In this document: positions 63,920 through 64,000 of the stretch, in pieces
Layout: each line of letters starts with the position of its first letter
Numbering within the stretch: the first letter of the stretch is position 1
Source of the DNA: Sclerurus mexicanus
Lineage: Eukaryota > Chordata > Aves > Passeriformes > Furnariidae
Direction: 5' to 3'
NCBI GenBank assembly: GCA_013396755.1
Contig: VWZF01007170.1
Coordinates: 163,294-227,293 of the forward strand
DNA: 64,000 nt
The notes under the pieces: generated by a model
The model's database searches: none
The model's input: only the letters and a program-made list of their open reading frames with translations
Told to the model about the DNA's origin: nothing
Program-made: the position numbers and the translations under genes

Positions 63920-64000
63920 CCCAGGGACACACACAGCACCCAGGGACACACACAGCACCCAGGGACGGACACAGCACCCAGGGACACACACAGCGCCCAG
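63920..64000. repeat. 19-bp tandem repeat (minisatellite) reaching the window edge
   Basis: Four full 19-base units of the form CCCAGGGACACACACAGCA (63920, 63939, 63958, 63977) plus a partial fifth run to the last base. The third unit has GG in place of an AC-step. A shorter related unit precedes them from about 63905. The array continues beyond the window, so its length is unknown. Confidence 0.9.

Larger units (their letters stand above)
32184..64000 (-). other. Upstream region of PPARG: probable 5' introns, untranslated exons and promoters
   Basis: About 31.8 kb lie upstream of the first common coding exon. In other vertebrates this position holds the alternative untranslated exons and promoters of PPARG, so most of it is probably intron of the longer transcripts. 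No other protein-coding gene is recognised on either strand. The segment contains the candidate first coding exon at 46457-46523, an exon-like open segment at 61329-61409, two CR1 fragments near 51.7 and 52.5 kb, small purine-rich repeats, and a CpG-rich end. Short GC-rich patches near 33260-33480, 34030-34130 and 41640-41720 are unexplained. Confidence 0.55.

Overview
This window is vertebrate nuclear DNA, almost certainly from a bird. It holds a spliced gene with long introns and GT-AG junctions. It also holds at least three fragments of CR1, the LINE family typical of birds and other reptiles. The only gene recognised with confidence is PPARG (peroxisome proliferator-activated receptor gamma), on the minus strand.

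The complete PPARG1-type coding sequence lies in six exons read from high to low coordinates: 32183-31956, 30180-30011, 28685-28547, 22323-22124, 18778-18328 and 11291-11044. The exons join without any frame conflict into a 475-residue receptor. It has an N-terminal activation region with a phosphorylation-dependent SUMO motif, a two-zinc-finger DNA-binding domain with the three-residue D-box of PPARs, a hinge, and a ligand-binding domain with all the expected polar ligand contacts and the charge clamp. The 3' UTR is short (about 220 bases), ends at an AUUAAA signal, and resembles my memory of the human PPARG 3' UTR. It carries perfect 8-mer matches for miR-27 and miR-130/301.

The layout is as follows. 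Positions 1-10824 lie beyond the PPARG 3' end and hold no recognisable gene. Positions 10825-32183 are the PPARG body. Positions 32184-64000 lie upstream and probably contain the long 5' introns and alternative first exons. Within this upstream stretch, a short open segment at 46523-46457 has a strong donor in exactly the phase needed to join the first common coding exon. It would add 25 residues, so it is a candidate alternative first coding exon comparable in role to the mammalian PPARG2 exon, though its sequence does not resemble that exon. The last 165 bases are CpG-rich and then become a 19-bp tandem repeat running off the window edge.

The rest is AT-rich intronic or intergenic DNA with small repeats, structure-prone sequence in intron 4 and isolated GC-rich patches. 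I see no CRISPR array, operon, tRNA, rRNA or prokaryote-like system, and no clearly novel multi-gene system.
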